A DNA stretch of 64,000 nt from Rhodococcus qingshengii (GTDB lineage Bacteria > Actinomycetota > Actinomycetes > Mycobacteriales > Mycobacteriaceae). Under the pieces are notes generated by a model. It was not told the DNA's origin. It did no database searches and was given only the letters and a program-made list of their open reading frames with translations. The stretch spans positions 186,001-250,000 of the forward strand of contig NZ_JAJNCL010000005.1 of assembly GCF_021025955.1 (NCBI RefSeq). Direction: 5' to 3'. The position numbers and the translations under genes are program-made. Positions 25,920 to 34,996 of this stretch are shown here, in pieces. How positions within the stretch are numbered: position 1 is the first letter of the stretch; each line of letters starts with the position of its first letter.

Positions 25920-28100
25920 ATGACCATTGGATTGAGTGAAGAAGATCGTGACCTCCGCGACTCCGTACGGGGCTGGGCGGCGCGTCACGCAACACCCACC
26001 GATATCCGTGAAGCGGTCGAGGCGAAGGTCGAAACCCGCCCCCAACTCTGGAACGGGCTTGCCGAGCAGGGACTTCTCGGACTACACGTAGCCGAGGAAT
26101 TCGGCGGCGCCGGATACGGATTAGTCGAGCTCGCGATTGTCGTCGAGGAACTCGGGCGCTCCATGGTTCCCGGCACGTTCCTGCCGACAGTCGTGGTCAG
26201 CGCCGTTCTCAGCGACGCCGGAGTCACCGCGCCGCTGGCCGGACTGGTCGACGGCAGCACACTCGGAGCCGTTGCACTGCAGCCGGGTTCGCTGAAGATC
26301 ACCCGTGACGGCGACACCGCCACCCTCAGCGGAACGTCCAGCCAGATTCTCGGTGGCCATGTCGGCGACGTGTTCCTCCTCGCGACGGACAGCGGATTCG
26401 TTCTGCTCGGACGTGACCGCCTCGTGGTCACGGACTTGGCCAGCTACGACGTCGTGCGTCGTAACTCCGAAGTCACCGTCGACGGTTTGGTCCTCACCGA
26501 TTCAGAGATCCTCACCATCGATACCCAGCGTGTACTCGACATTGCCGCAACACTGTTCGCGGCCGAGGCATCAGGCTTGGCCGACTGGGCAGTCACGACG
26601 TCGGCCGACTACGCGAAGGTGCGTCAGCAGTTCGGTCGCCCGATCGGCCAGTTCCAGGGTGTCAAGCACAAGGCTGCACGTATGCTCGCTCTTGCCGAGC
26701 AGGCGCGCGTCTGCGCTTGGGACGCTGCGCGCGCGCTGACGCCCGCCAACGGCGTCGGTGCCGAAGAAGCCTCTCTCGCAGCAGCCGTCGCCGGAGCTAC
26801 GGCCCTCGAAGCCGGTTTCTCCGTCACACGTGACTGCATCCAGGTGCTCGGTGGAATCGGCTACACGTGGGAGCACGACGCGCACCTGTACCTTCGCCGC
26901 GCGCAGTCCTTGCGAATTCTGCTGGGTTCCACGGCATCCTGGCGCCGTCGGGTTGCCGAGCTGACCATTGCCGGCACCCGTCGTGTGCTCAGCATCGAGT
27001 TGCCACCCGAGGCCGAGGCGATCCGCGCCGACGTCCGCGCAGAGCTCGCTCCTGCACTCGAACTCGAAGCCACCGCGCGGAAGACGTACCTCGCGGAAAA
27101 GGGCTACACCGCACCGCACTTCACGGCTCCGTGGGGCAAGTCCGCGGACGCCGTCAGTCAGCTTGTCATCGCCGAAGAACTGCGCGCTGCGAAGATCAAG
27201 CCGCACGACATGATCATCGGCAACTGGGTCATTCCGACGCTCATCGCACACGGCAACGAAGAGCAGCTCGCCAAGTTCGTCCCGCCGTCACTGCGCGGCG
27301 ACATCGTCTGGTGCCAGCTCTTCTCCGAGCCAGGAGCAGGTTCCGACCTCGCGGCTCTGAGCACAAAGGCCACCAAGGTCGACGGTGGCTGGAAGTTGCA
27401 GGGCCAGAAGGTGTGGACGTCGATGGCACGCGACGCGCACTGGGGAATCTGCCTCGCGCGCACCGACGCCGACGCCCCCAAGCACAAGGGCCTGTCCTAC
27501 TTCCTGATCGACATCAAGAACAGCGGCCTCGACATTCGCCCGCTTCGCGAGATCACCGGTGAAGCACTGTTCAACGAAGTCTTCTTCGACGACGTCTTCG
27601 TTCCCGACGAGTGCCTGGTCGGCGAGCCGGGCGACGGCTGGAAGCTCGCTCGCACCACACTGGCCAACGAGCGTGTCTCGCTGTCCAACGACTCGTCTCT
27701 CGGATCGGGTGGTGAGGCTCTTCTGAGCCTGGTCGACGGACTAGCCGGTGGCATCGACGACGAGCAGCTCACTGTGCTCGGAAAGGTGCTGTGCGACGCG
27801 CAATCCGGCGGTCTGCTCGGTTTGCGCACCACGCTGCGCTCGCTCACCGGCGCGCAGCCGGGGGCCGAATCCTCGGTGGCGAAGTTGATCGGTGTCGAGC
27901 ACATCCAGCAGGTCTGGGATGTGGCAATGGAGTGGGCCGGGCCGAGTTCACTTCTGGGCGAACAGCATCGGATGTCTGCAACGCAGATGTTCTTGAACTC
28001 GCAGTGCATGTCCATCGCGGGTGGTACAACCAATGTTCAGCTCAACATCATCGGTGAGCGAATCCTGGGTCTGCCTCGCGACCCCGAACCGGGAAAGTGA
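25920..28100 (+). CDS. Fused two-domain acyl-CoA dehydrogenase, FadE34 (ChsE3)-like
   Basis: A 726-residue tandem fusion of two acyl-CoA dehydrogenase modules, about twice the usual size. Module 1 (residues about 1-365) contains LSEEDRDLRDSVRGW, FGRPIGQFQGVKHKAARMLAL split over residues 239-259, and LGGIGYTWEHDAHLYLRRA. Module 2 (about 380-726) contains VWCQLFSEPGAGSDLAALST, LQGQKVWTSMA and the C-terminal GGTTNVQLNIIGERILGLPR. This layout equals FadE34 of M. tuberculosis, which lies beside kstR and oxidises five-carbon sterol side-chain CoA esters. GAGGT before ATG 25920 fixes the start. A steroid C24-CoA or bile-acid CoA substrate is inferred from context. Confidence 0.93.
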   Translation: MTIGLSEEDRDLRDSVRGWAARHATPTDIREAVEAKVETRPQLWNGLAEQGLLGLHVAEEFGGAGYGLVELAIVVEELGRSMVPGTFLPTVVVSAVLSDAGVTAPLAGLVDGSTLGAVALQPGSLKITRDGDTATLSGTSSQILGGHVGDVFLLATDSGFVLLGRDRLVVTDLASYDVVRRNSEVTVDGLVLTDSEILTIDTQRVLDIAATLFAAEASGLADWAVTTSADYAKVRQQFGRPIGQFQGVKHKAARMLALAEQARVCAWDAARALTPANGVGAEEASLAAAVAGATALEAGFSVTRDCIQVLGGIGYTWEHDAHLYLRRAQSLRILLGSTASWRRRVAELTIAGTRRVLSIELPPEAEAIRADVRAELAPALELEATARKTYLAEKGYTAPHFTAPWGKSADAVSQLVIAEELRAAKIKPHDMIIGNWVIPTLIAHGNEEQLAKFVPPSLRGDIVWCQLFSEPGAGSDLAALSTKATKVDGGWKLQGQKVWTSMARDAHWGICLARTDADAPKHKGLSYFLIDIKNSGLDIRPLREITGEALFNEVFFDDVFVPDECLVGEPGDGWKLARTTLANERVSLSNDSSLGSGGEALLSLVDGLAGGIDDEQLTVLGKVLCDAQSGGLLGLRTTLRSLTGAQPGAESSVAKLIGVEHIQQVWDVAMEWAGPSSLLGEQHRMSATQMFLNSQCMSIAGGTTNVQLNIIGERILGLPRDPEPGK

Positions 28101-28107
28101 CCTGCAC

Positions 28108-29310
28108 ATGAGCAATCGCACCTTCGTCATCGGCGTGGGCATGACCAAGTTCGAGAAGATCGAGACCCGCGACTGGGAATACCCGGACATGGTGACCGAA
28201 GCCGTCTCGAATGCACTCACCGATGCCGGGATCAGCTACGACCAGATCCAGCGTGCTGCAGTCGGTTACGTGTTCAACGCGTCGACAGCGGGCCAGCGTG
28301 CCCTGTACGAAACGGGTCTGTCCGGTATCCCGATCTTCAACGTCAACAACAACTGCGCCACCGGCTCGACGGCACTGATGATGGCGCGCGAGTGGGTCCA
28401 GGCCGGACAAGCGGACTGCGCACTGGCCGTTGGCTTCGAAAAGATGACCAAAACGGCGCTGACCGGCAACGGTGAGATGCCCAAGGTCACCACCTTGGAC
28501 TCGCAGCTGAAGATCATGGTCGAGGACTACGGCTTCGCCCGATCACCCATGACAGCTCAGTTGTTCGGTAATGCCGCCGTCGAGCACATGAAGAAGTACG
28601 GCACCACGGTCGAGCAGATTGCAGCCGTGGCGGTCAAGAACCACAAGCACTCGGTCAACAATCCGTATGCGCAGTTCCGTAACGAGTACACCCTCGAACA
28701 GGTGCTCGGCGACAAGATGATTCACGAGCCGCTGACGCGCTCGCAGTGTTCACCGACTTCGGACGGTGCCGGTGCTGCCGTCGTCGTAAGTGAGAAGTTC
28801 GTCCGTGAGCACGGACTCGAGGACCGTGCGATCGAGATCGTCGCTCAGGCCATGACCACCGACACCGAGGCAGCGTTTGCCGAGAAGTCGATGATCGACG
28901 TAGTCGGCGCGCCGATGACGGCTGCGGCCGCCGAGCAGGTCTTTGCCGAAGCCGGCATCAGCATCGACGACGTCGATGTCATCGAACTGCACGACTGCTT
29001 CGCGATCAACGAGATCATCACCTACGAAGGTCTCGGAATGTGCGGCGCCGGTGAAGGCGGAAAGCTCGTCGAATCCGGTGCCACTACGTACGGCGGCCAG
29101 TGGGTCGTCAACCCGTCTGGCGGTCTGATCTCGAAGGGCCATCCGCTGGGTGCCACCGGGCTGGCACAGTGCGCCGAACTGACGTGGCAGCTTCGCGGGA
29201 CCGCAGACGCTCGCCAGGTCGAAGGCGCACGAATCGGATTGCAGCACAACCTCGGGCTGGGCGGCGCGTGCGTCGTGACGGTCTACCGAGCCGGAACTTT
29301 GGAGAACTGA
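28108..29310 (+). CDS. SCP-x type thiolase / lipid-transfer protein, Ltp1-like
   Basis: A 400-residue thiolase-fold protein lacking a separate SCP2 domain. VIGVGMTKFEK, YVFNASTAGQRALYETGLSGIP split over residues 53-74, the nucleophile Cys in VNNNCATGSTAL, HDCFAINEI and GGLISKGHPLGATG show an SCP-x thiolase. It resembles Ltp1 of M. tuberculosis and could cleave branched side-chain ketoacyl-CoA. It starts 8 bp after the FadE34-like gene and is coupled to the MaoC gene by a 1-bp TGATG overlap. Why the operon carries two thiolases is open; one may handle propionyl-CoA release. Confidence 0.9.
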   Translation: MSNRTFVIGVGMTKFEKIETRDWEYPDMVTEAVSNALTDAGISYDQIQRAAVGYVFNASTAGQRALYETGLSGIPIFNVNNNCATGSTALMMAREWVQAGQADCALAVGFEKMTKTALTGNGEMPKVTTLDSQLKIMVEDYGFARSPMTAQLFGNAAVEHMKKYGTTVEQIAAVAVKNHKHSVNNPYAQFRNEYTLEQVLGDKMIHEPLTRSQCSPTSDGAGAAVVVSEKFVREHGLEDRAIEIVAQAMTTDTEAAFAEKSMIDVVGAPMTAAAAEQVFAEAGISIDDVDVIELHDCFAINEIITYEGLGMCGAGEGGKLVESGATTYGGQWVVNPSGGLISKGHPLGATGLAQCAELTWQLRGTADARQVEGARIGLQHNLGLGGACVVTVYRAGTLEN

Positions 29311-30179
29311 TGGCTATCGATCTCGAGGTGGCGTTGTCCGCCGAACCGACAGTGCGCGAGGCGTCGTGGACCGATCGCGACGTCATGCTCTACCAATTGG
29401 GACTCGGAGCAGGAGCGAATGCTCTGGATCCCGCAGAACTCACCTGGGTGTACGAAAAGGGTCTGAAGGTACTCCCGACGTTTGCAATGGTTGCAGGTCA
29501 GGGAGTTTCGGCGGGTGTACTGCCCGCACCGTCGATGAGTATGCCGGGAATCGACATCGACCTGCGCAAGATTCTGCACGGTGGGCAGTCGCTGACACTT
29601 CACGCGCCGATCCCCTCGACGGGCGCTGCTCGTATTTCCACTCGCATCGCTGACGTGTGGGACAAGGGCAAGGCTGCCGTCATCGTGCTCGAGACGGCGG
29701 CCGAGGACCTTGACGGGAATCCCTTGTGGACCACCGGAATGCAGATCTGGGCCCGCGGAGAAGGCGGATTCGGCGGCAGCGCCGGTCCCGAAGTTGTTGC
29801 CGGGGTGCCTGATCGGGCGTCCGACAAGGTACTGACGTCGAGCACGAGTCCCTCACAGGCGCTGGTGTACCGACTCAGTGGAGACATGAACCCGCTGCAC
29901 GCTGACCCCTCCTTCGCGAAGATGGCGGGATTCGACGCTCCGATTCTGCACGGTCTGGCGTCGTACGGCATCGTCTGCAAGGCAGTGGTAGACGGAATTC
30001 TCGACGGAGATCCGACGCGGGTGAAGAACTACTCGGTGCGGTTCGCCGGTTCGCTGTTCCCCGGCGAATCCATCACCACCTCGGTATGGCAGGACGGCAA
30101 CACACTGACCTTGGCGGCGACGTGCCCCGAACGCGAGAACTCCCCGGTTCTCACACACGCAACAATGGAGATCAACTGA
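29310..30179 (+). CDS. Double hot-dog MaoC-type enoyl-CoA hydratase
   Basis: A 289-residue protein with an N-terminal degenerate and a C-terminal catalytic hot-dog domain, the layout of 2-enoyl-CoA hydratase 2. The catalytic motif YRLSGDMNPLHADPSFAKMA (about residues 188-207) has the required Asp and His, followed by PILHGLASYG. Length and motifs match the mycobacterial Rv3538-type enzymes that hydrate sterol side-chain enoyl-CoA. It is coupled to the SCP-x gene (stop and start share one base) and to the following thioesterase gene in the same way. A paralogue with an altered motif is encoded at 52119-52940. Confidence 0.92.
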   Translation: MAIDLEVALSAEPTVREASWTDRDVMLYQLGLGAGANALDPAELTWVYEKGLKVLPTFAMVAGQGVSAGVLPAPSMSMPGIDIDLRKILHGGQSLTLHAPIPSTGAARISTRIADVWDKGKAAVIVLETAAEDLDGNPLWTTGMQIWARGEGGFGGSAGPEVVAGVPDRASDKVLTSSTSPSQALVYRLSGDMNPLHADPSFAKMAGFDAPILHGLASYGIVCKAVVDGILDGDPTRVKNYSVRFAGSLFPGESITTSVWQDGNTLTLAATCPERENSPVLTHATMEIN

Positions 30180-30829
30180 TGGACCTGGGCACCCACCCCA
30201 CAGCAGCCACGCACCCGGGCGGCACGATTTTGACGTCGCCACCGCAGGACGCCCCGGTTGACCGGGCGACGGCAGCGGCCCGTCGCGTTGTCGACGCGAT
30301 GCTGCGCACCGACCGCGGAAACGCCAACCTGGACCGGGTTGCGGAGGAGCTCAACAGCATCGCCGAGCACCTCGAGCAGCACTCACCCGAGGTGGCCGAG
30401 CGCTTGATCGACATGTGGAACGGTGAGGGCGTGACTCGACACGATCCGGTGACCGGCCCCGAGAATGCCATTGCGCCGCCGCTCGTTCTGGAAGGGCTCG
30501 CTGACGGGTCGGTGCAGGGAGTGGTCACGTTGACGCTGCCGTACCAGGGCCCTCCTGGCCATGTACACGGCGGTGTTTCGGCGTTGCTGCTCGATCACGT
30601 TCTCGGCGTCGCGAACGCCTGGGGTGGAACTTCCGGCATGACAGCACAATTGAGCACTCGGTACCATCGACCGACTCCGCTGTTCGAGCCCCTCACGATC
30701 AGCGGCAAATTCCTTTCCAAGGACGGCCGCAAGATTCACACCGTCGGTGAGATCAAGACTGCAGACGGCGAATTGTGTGTGTCGGTAGAGGGACTGTTCA
30801 TCGACAAGACCGTGCCGCGCCCCAGATAG
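30179..30829 (+). CDS. PaaI-type hot-dog thioesterase family protein
   Basis: A 216-residue protein whose C-terminal 130 residues form a hot-dog domain: PYQGPPGHVHGGVSALLLDH holds the HGG and the acidic position of PaaI-type thioesterases, and TISGKFLSKDGRKIHTVGEI follows. The N-terminal 85 residues are helical. Expected role: release of CoA from a stalled or final acyl-CoA in the operon's pathway. The start is coupled to the preceding MaoC stop (TGATG). Substrate unknown. Confidence 0.85.
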   Translation: MDLGTHPTAATHPGGTILTSPPQDAPVDRATAAARRVVDAMLRTDRGNANLDRVAEELNSIAEHLEQHSPEVAERLIDMWNGEGVTRHDPVTGPENAIAPPLVLEGLADGSVQGVVTLTLPYQGPPGHVHGGVSALLLDHVLGVANAWGGTSGMTAQLSTRYHRPTPLFEPLTISGKFLSKDGRKIHTVGEIKTADGELCVSVEGLFIDKTVPRPR

Positions 30830-30853
30830 GGGCTCTGACGAAGGAGGGCCCCT

Positions 30854-31642
30854 GTGGGCAAACTCGACGGACGTGTAGCAGTGGTCACCGGTGCCGGTAT
30901 GGGCATCGGGCGCGGAGTGGCAGGCGCGTTCGCGCGTGAAGGCGCGTCGGTGCTGGTTGCCGAGATCGACGAGGCAGCGGGCCTCGAAACCACCCAGTGG
31001 TTGCGGGACGAATGGGGCGCGGAGGCGGAGTTCATCCGCACCGACGTCACTGACAAAGAGCAGGTTGTTACCATGGTCGACCGGGCTGTCGAGCGGTTCG
31101 GACGCCTCGACATCCTGGTCAACAATGCCTGGCGGACTTTCGGTTTCGCTCGGTTCGAGAAGATGACCGACGAGCAGTTGCGCGGCGGTTTCGACATGGC
31201 AGTGATGGCGGCTTTCTGGGCCATGCAGGCTGCACTACCGGAACTCGAGCGTCACGGCACGGGCCGCGTGATCAACATGTGCAGCCTCAACGGCGTCAAC
31301 GCCCACATGTATTCGGTGCAGTACAACGCGGCCAAGGAAGCTTTGCGGACGCTCACTCGAACCGCCGCTCGTGAGTGGGCTCCTCGGCAGGTGACCTGCA
31401 ACGTCATCTGCCCCGGCGCGCAGAGCGCGGCGTACAAGCGTGTTGCCGAAGCCAATCCGGAGAACGTGGCCGTCATGGCCGCACAGAATCCTATGGGGCG
31501 GATCGGGGACCCCCTCGACGATATCGGCCCCGTTGCGGCCTTCCTGGCGAGTGACGACAGCCGTTACGTCACCGGCAACACTCTCTTCGTCGACGGTGGT
31601 GGGCACATCAACGGGGTGCAGTGGGCGCCGACCGTCGACTGA
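30854..31642 (+). CDS. SDR family oxidoreductase of the side-chain operon
   Basis: A 262-residue classical SDR with TGAGMGIGRG, acidic AEID after strand 2 (NAD preference), NNAWR in place of NNAGG, MCSLNGV (Ser), YNAAK (Tyr and Lys) and a C-terminal VDGGG. GTG 30854 is preceded by AAGGAGGG. As the last gene of the operon it is a candidate 3-hydroxyacyl-CoA or hydroxysteroid dehydrogenase, filling the step between the MaoC hydratase and the thiolase. It converges on the mycofactocin-type SDR gene, 31 bp away. Confidence 0.9.
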   Translation: MGKLDGRVAVVTGAGMGIGRGVAGAFAREGASVLVAEIDEAAGLETTQWLRDEWGAEAEFIRTDVTDKEQVVTMVDRAVERFGRLDILVNNAWRTFGFARFEKMTDEQLRGGFDMAVMAAFWAMQAALPELERHGTGRVINMCSLNGVNAHMYSVQYNAAKEALRTLTRTAAREWAPRQVTCNVICPGAQSAAYKRVAEANPENVAVMAAQNPMGRIGDPLDDIGPVAAFLASDDSRYVTGNTLFVDGGGHINGVQWAPTVD

Positions 31643-31673
31643 TCGGCAGTTGCTCGGCTCGAGAATCCGGCGT

Positions 31674-32498
31674 CTATTTGGCCGTGAATCCCGCATCGAC
31701 AGGCAACGCGATACCTGTGACGTATCGAGCCTGATCCGAGACCAACCAGGCTATCGCGTTGCTGACGTCGGAAGCTTCGATCAGCCTGACGTCCAAGAGA
31801 TTGCCGACGTCGGATCCGCTCGACGTGGGGGAGTCCGCAAACAGTTTCGCGACGGCATCGTTGACGACCATCGGCGTATTTGCCCCCGCCGGATGCACGG
31901 AGTTGACACGAATATTGTGGGGAGCAAGCCAGTGTGACCACGTGCGTCCCAGCCCCACGATGGCGTGTTTACTCGCGCAGTAGCCGTCGGATCCGCCGGT
32001 CCCATCACCCCGACGTCCGACGAGTCCCAATGTCGAACCGGTCAGGACTATCGCGCCGCCCGTCCCTTGCTCGATCATCGCGGGCGCTGCGGCCTGGACG
32101 GTATTCCAGACGCCGAAAAGATTGACCTCCATCTGGTCGCGGAACGCGCGGGCATCGTCGACGTCCGGGGACATCATTCCGATACCGGCGTTGGCCAGAA
32201 CGATGTCGAGGCTGCCCAACGCAGCGATTCCTTCGGATACTGCAGTTCGCAGTGCGGGCACATCGCGAACATCCACTTCTCGTGCGACGATATTTCCCCC
32301 GAGGTCCTCGACCAATGCTGTTGTTTGCCGTAAATCGTCGGCGGTTCCCATCGGGTAGGCCACCGATTCGATCTGATGGCAGATGTCGAGCGCAATGATG
32401 TTCGCGCCCTCTTGCGCCAATCGCACGGCGTGGCTTCGGCCCTGACCTCGGGCGGCCCCGGTGATCAGTGCGGTTTTGCCTTCCAACTGTCCGGGCAT
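31674..32498 (-). CDS. Mycofactocin-coupled SDR family oxidoreductase
   Basis: A 274-residue SDR with the insertion that marks the mycofactocin-associated group: after LDICHQIESVAYPMGTADDL the fold resumes with DVRDVPALR. TGAARGQGRSHA, NAGIGM, LTGSTLGL and YCASK are present. In this group NAD is tightly held and is recycled by the redox peptide mycofactocin; that is family knowledge. ATG 32498 is preferred over the in-frame ATG 32537 because ACGGAGC lies 6 nt before it and the fold begins directly after. It may oxidise a secondary alcohol of a steroid or terpenoid. It is transcribed alone. Confidence 0.88.
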   Translation of the reverse strand: MPGQLEGKTALITGAARGQGRSHAVRLAQEGANIIALDICHQIESVAYPMGTADDLRQTTALVEDLGGNIVAREVDVRDVPALRTAVSEGIAALGSLDIVLANAGIGMMSPDVDDARAFRDQMEVNLFGVWNTVQAAAPAMIEQGTGGAIVLTGSTLGLVGRRGDGTGGSDGYCASKHAIVGLGRTWSHWLAPHNIRVNSVHPAGANTPMVVNDAVAKLFADSPTSSGSDVGNLLDVRLIEASDVSNAIAWLVSDQARYVTGIALPVDAGFTAK

Positions 32499-32633
32499 GA
32501 GTGCTCCGTCCGTCGCAAATCCTGAATACTCGGTCATGAGTACTGACCAGAGGGGACGGCGAAACTCGTCGCCGGCGACGTAGTCTGAGTTCAGGTACAG
32601 CGGGAACTCGCTTCGGAAGAGAAGAGGCTCGGG

Positions 32634-32789
32634 ATGTCCGAATGGGTGAAGAAGGTCGAAGCTGAAGCCAAGGGGCTCCTCGCCGAGGCAGAAGAAGAGC
32701 TGACCGTCCTCGAAGGTGTCGACACCATAGATCCGCTTGCCGAAGACGATCCGGCAACAGACGACGACACCAAGCCGACGTCAGACTGA
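32634..32789 (+). CDS. Small acidic protein, 51 residues, unknown
   Basis: A short ORF not recognised as any family. It opens MSEWVKKVEAEAKGLLAEAE, a likely amphipathic helix, and ends in an acidic, Asp-rich tail. GAAGAGG lies about 6 nt before the ATG, and third codon positions are strongly GC-biased as in neighbouring genes, which supports real coding. It lies alone between the divergent SDR gene and the 3' end of the DUF222 gene. It could be a small regulatory or nucleic-acid-mimicking protein, but that is speculation. Confidence 0.5.
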   Translation: MSEWVKKVEAEAKGLLAEAEEELTVLEGVDTIDPLAEDDPATDDDTKPTSD

Positions 32790-32829
32790 TCCTGGCGACG
32801 CCTCGGCACTCCTTCCGACCGCTTGGCAT

Positions 32830-34326
32830 TCAGAACGGTGGCGGGTCGTCCCCGTAATCGATGGGTTCTCGGTTGGCGTGCGGTGAATTCCGCCGCCTAC
32901 TTTGAACGTGCTTCTCTGCTCGTTTCTGAATCCGTCCGCGCTGGTTATTGCGTTCGCTCTGGATACGGGCAGCCTTGTTCTCCGCTCGGGTCCGCCGATT
33001 TCGACCACCTTGCGGCGGTATCGGTTCGTGTAGGCCGGCCATCAACCCTGCGGGTCGCGTTCGGTAACTGTGCCCGGTCGGCGACGTCAGTGACATGGTT
33101 CGATCCTCGTTCGGCGCGAACCGCCACCGGTCGGAATGCTTGAGGCGATGATGATTGCGGCAGAACGCACTCATATTCGACTCGACTGTTTTGCCGCCGC
33201 GCTCGGGGGCGCCATGATGGAACGGTTCATTGTGGTCGAGGTCGGAATTCCAGGCCGGGACATCACAATGCAGCCACTGGCAGCTGCCCGCGATGATCCG
33301 CAACCACTTATCGAGTACTGCACCTGGCCGGTAGACGTGTGCCGACGCCGCCACCGGTTCGGTGGCGACATCAGCGGGTACGCGGACCTTTCGAATGACG
33401 GCGTCTTGTGCGATGTCGCGGGCATGCTCAGCGCTGATCACTCCATACCCGTCCAGGTGGGCGGGCTCGCCGCCACCGTGCAGAGTCGAATCAGTCATCA
33501 CAACGTGGACCACGGGGCGACGAACGACAACAGCACCCCGACGATCCTGTGGGCAATCAGCACGGTCACAGTTACACGGCAAGAACGGTGATCCGTTGGT
33601 CAACTCGAAGAGCGCGTCGGCTCGCCGTTGCTCGTATGTTCGCGAGTCGTGTCGGCACACCGACATTGCCAACTCGCGCAACCGGCCGTCGAATGCCCGA
33701 GCCTGCTCGGCCGGAACGCTTCCCAAGATCTTGGCCATCCCGTCCTCGGCGGCACTGACCCCGACGAACCGATCGGTGAGAGCGCGACGTCGACGTTCTC
33801 GCATGCCTTCCGGGTCCACCATCGCCACGATCCGATCGATCGCCGCCGTCAGTCGCCTTCCCGTCAAGCCGGTTCCGCCGGCAACCGCTGGTGCGAGAAC
33901 CTGTTCGAGCAGTAGTCGTTCGACCTCGTCGATCAACTCGTCTTTCACGTTCGCCGTTGCCGAATCGATCAAACCCACGCGGTATAGATCCAACTCGCCA
34001 CGCGCCATCGCCGCTCGAGTGCGATACAAACGGGTCTTCAACGAGAAACCCAACCCGATCAACTTCCCGGCAGCTGCGCGACCCATCGTGAGCGTCGCAC
34101 CGATTTCCGATTCCGCCAGCTCGTGTGCGGTCGACGACCAGGTCCCACTGGCTACATGCTCTAAGCTTCGCCGCGAAAAGAATTCGGCAACGACTGCGAG
34201 CTTGCGTTCGACCAGCATCGCCTCGCATGCATGCAGATCGGTCATGAGATCAACCAGGGCACAATCAGTTTCGGTACCGGTCAGCTGTGCTGAGATACCG
34301 AAAAGCTCCGTCGCGGGGTTGAACAT
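32830..34326 (-). CDS. DUF222 / HNH endonuclease domain protein (13E12 repeat type)
   Basis: A 498-residue protein. The N-terminal DUF222 region carries VERKLAVVAEFFSRR, WSSTAHELAESEIGATLTMG split over residues 63-82, and DPEGMRERRRRAL. The HNH nuclease motif follows around residues 350-400: CQWLHCDVPAW, DLDHNEPFHHG and AFCRNHHRLKH. The C-terminus is highly basic. These proteins occur in many copies in actinobacterial genomes and in M. tuberculosis are known as 13E12 repeats, several of them DNA-damage inducible. A LexA-box-like site lies inside its apparent promoter, which fits that behaviour. Its biological role is unknown, though it is probably DNA-cleaving. Confidence 0.88.
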   Translation of the reverse strand: MFNPATELFGISAQLTGTETDCALVDLMTDLHACEAMLVERKLAVVAEFFSRRSLEHVASGTWSSTAHELAESEIGATLTMGRAAAGKLIGLGFSLKTRLYRTRAAMARGELDLYRVGLIDSATANVKDELIDEVERLLLEQVLAPAVAGGTGLTGRRLTAAIDRIVAMVDPEGMRERRRRALTDRFVGVSAAEDGMAKILGSVPAEQARAFDGRLRELAMSVCRHDSRTYEQRRADALFELTNGSPFLPCNCDRADCPQDRRGAVVVRRPVVHVVMTDSTLHGGGEPAHLDGYGVISAEHARDIAQDAVIRKVRVPADVATEPVAASAHVYRPGAVLDKWLRIIAGSCQWLHCDVPAWNSDLDHNEPFHHGAPERGGKTVESNMSAFCRNHHRLKHSDRWRFAPNEDRTMSLTSPTGHSYRTRPAGLMAGLHEPIPPQGGRNRRTRAENKAARIQSERNNQRGRIQKRAEKHVQSRRRNSPHANREPIDYGDDPPPF

Positions 34327-34332
34327 CCATTC

Positions 34333-34361
34333 AGTATATTCGAATAAGTGTTCGAATAGAA
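34333..34361 (-). promoter_or_regulatory. Promoter with LexA/SOS box in the spacer, driving the DUF222-HNH gene
   Basis: On the reverse strand TTCTAT (34361-34356) and TATACT (34338-34333) are separated by 17 bp. The spacer is filled by TCGAACACTTATTCGA (34355-34340), which differs from the actinobacterial LexA consensus TCGAAC-N4-GTTCGA at one conserved base. The start point would fall at the ATG (34326), so the transcript is probably leaderless. Confidence 0.65.
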
Positions 34362-34402
34362 TCGAATCCTCAAATCAGTCGGAAAAGTCCGATTCCTGAA
34401 TC

Positions 34403-34918
34403 TCATTGCATCACAAGGGTTTGCCGTAATTCTGTCAGAGGATCCGAGGCATCTCGTCGCCCGCGCGGACCAGGCCCCTCGGGGTTGACGAAGCGACCCT
34501 CGTCCGAGCGGGTCCACTCTCGTACGGCCCATCGCTCCTTGATAGCCCAACGTCCCTCACGTCGCTCCATGTGGTCGATGAATCGCGCACCGCTGGTGAA
34601 GTTGACCATCCCGATATCTTCGGAGCCGCCCCAATGTGTGGACATCGAGTACGCCTCGCTGATCGCCTGGTCGCCGTGCAGTTCGATCAGATGATTGCCG
34701 ATGTGGTGCATCGTGCCGCCGATTGCCGAGAGTTTCGGTGTGACCCAGGCGATGTACTCGTCGATGTTGCCGTCGAAGCCGGTGTGATGGTCGACCGCAT
34801 CCGGATGGTACGCGCTGCGGACGAGATCGAAGTCGAGGCGATCGATGCCGCGGCAATACGTCAAAACAACCTCACGAATAGCCTGCTTGTCGACGAGATC
34901 CTGCAGTGCCCGGTCCAT
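34403..34918 (-). CDS. SnoaL-like NTF2-fold protein
   Basis: A 171-residue NTF2-like protein of the SnoaL_4 type: LQDLVDKQAIREVVLTYCRGIDRLD split over residues 6-30, YHPDAVDHHTGFDG, a central strand MHHIGNHLIELHG and WAIKERWAVREW. The conserved Asp/His positions in the pocket would suit an isomerase or hydratase, and many such genes lie in steroid clusters. AAGGAGG before the ATG is a strong ribosome site. It is the third gene of an operon with an acyl-CoA synthetase and another NTF2-like protein. Reaction unknown. Confidence 0.82.
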   Translation of the reverse strand: MDRALQDLVDKQAIREVVLTYCRGIDRLDFDLVRSAYHPDAVDHHTGFDGNIDEYIAWVTPKLSAIGGTMHHIGNHLIELHGDQAISEAYSMSTHWGGSEDIGMVNFTSGARFIDHMERREGRWAIKERWAVREWTRSDEGRFVNPEGPGPRGRRDASDPLTELRQTLVMQ

Positions 34919-34996
34919 GTCACGCCTCCTTGATGCTGGTCGTCCAGTCGAGTCTCGAGACCCAAAATGTTGACGCCGATTTCCACAGTCGTTCCT

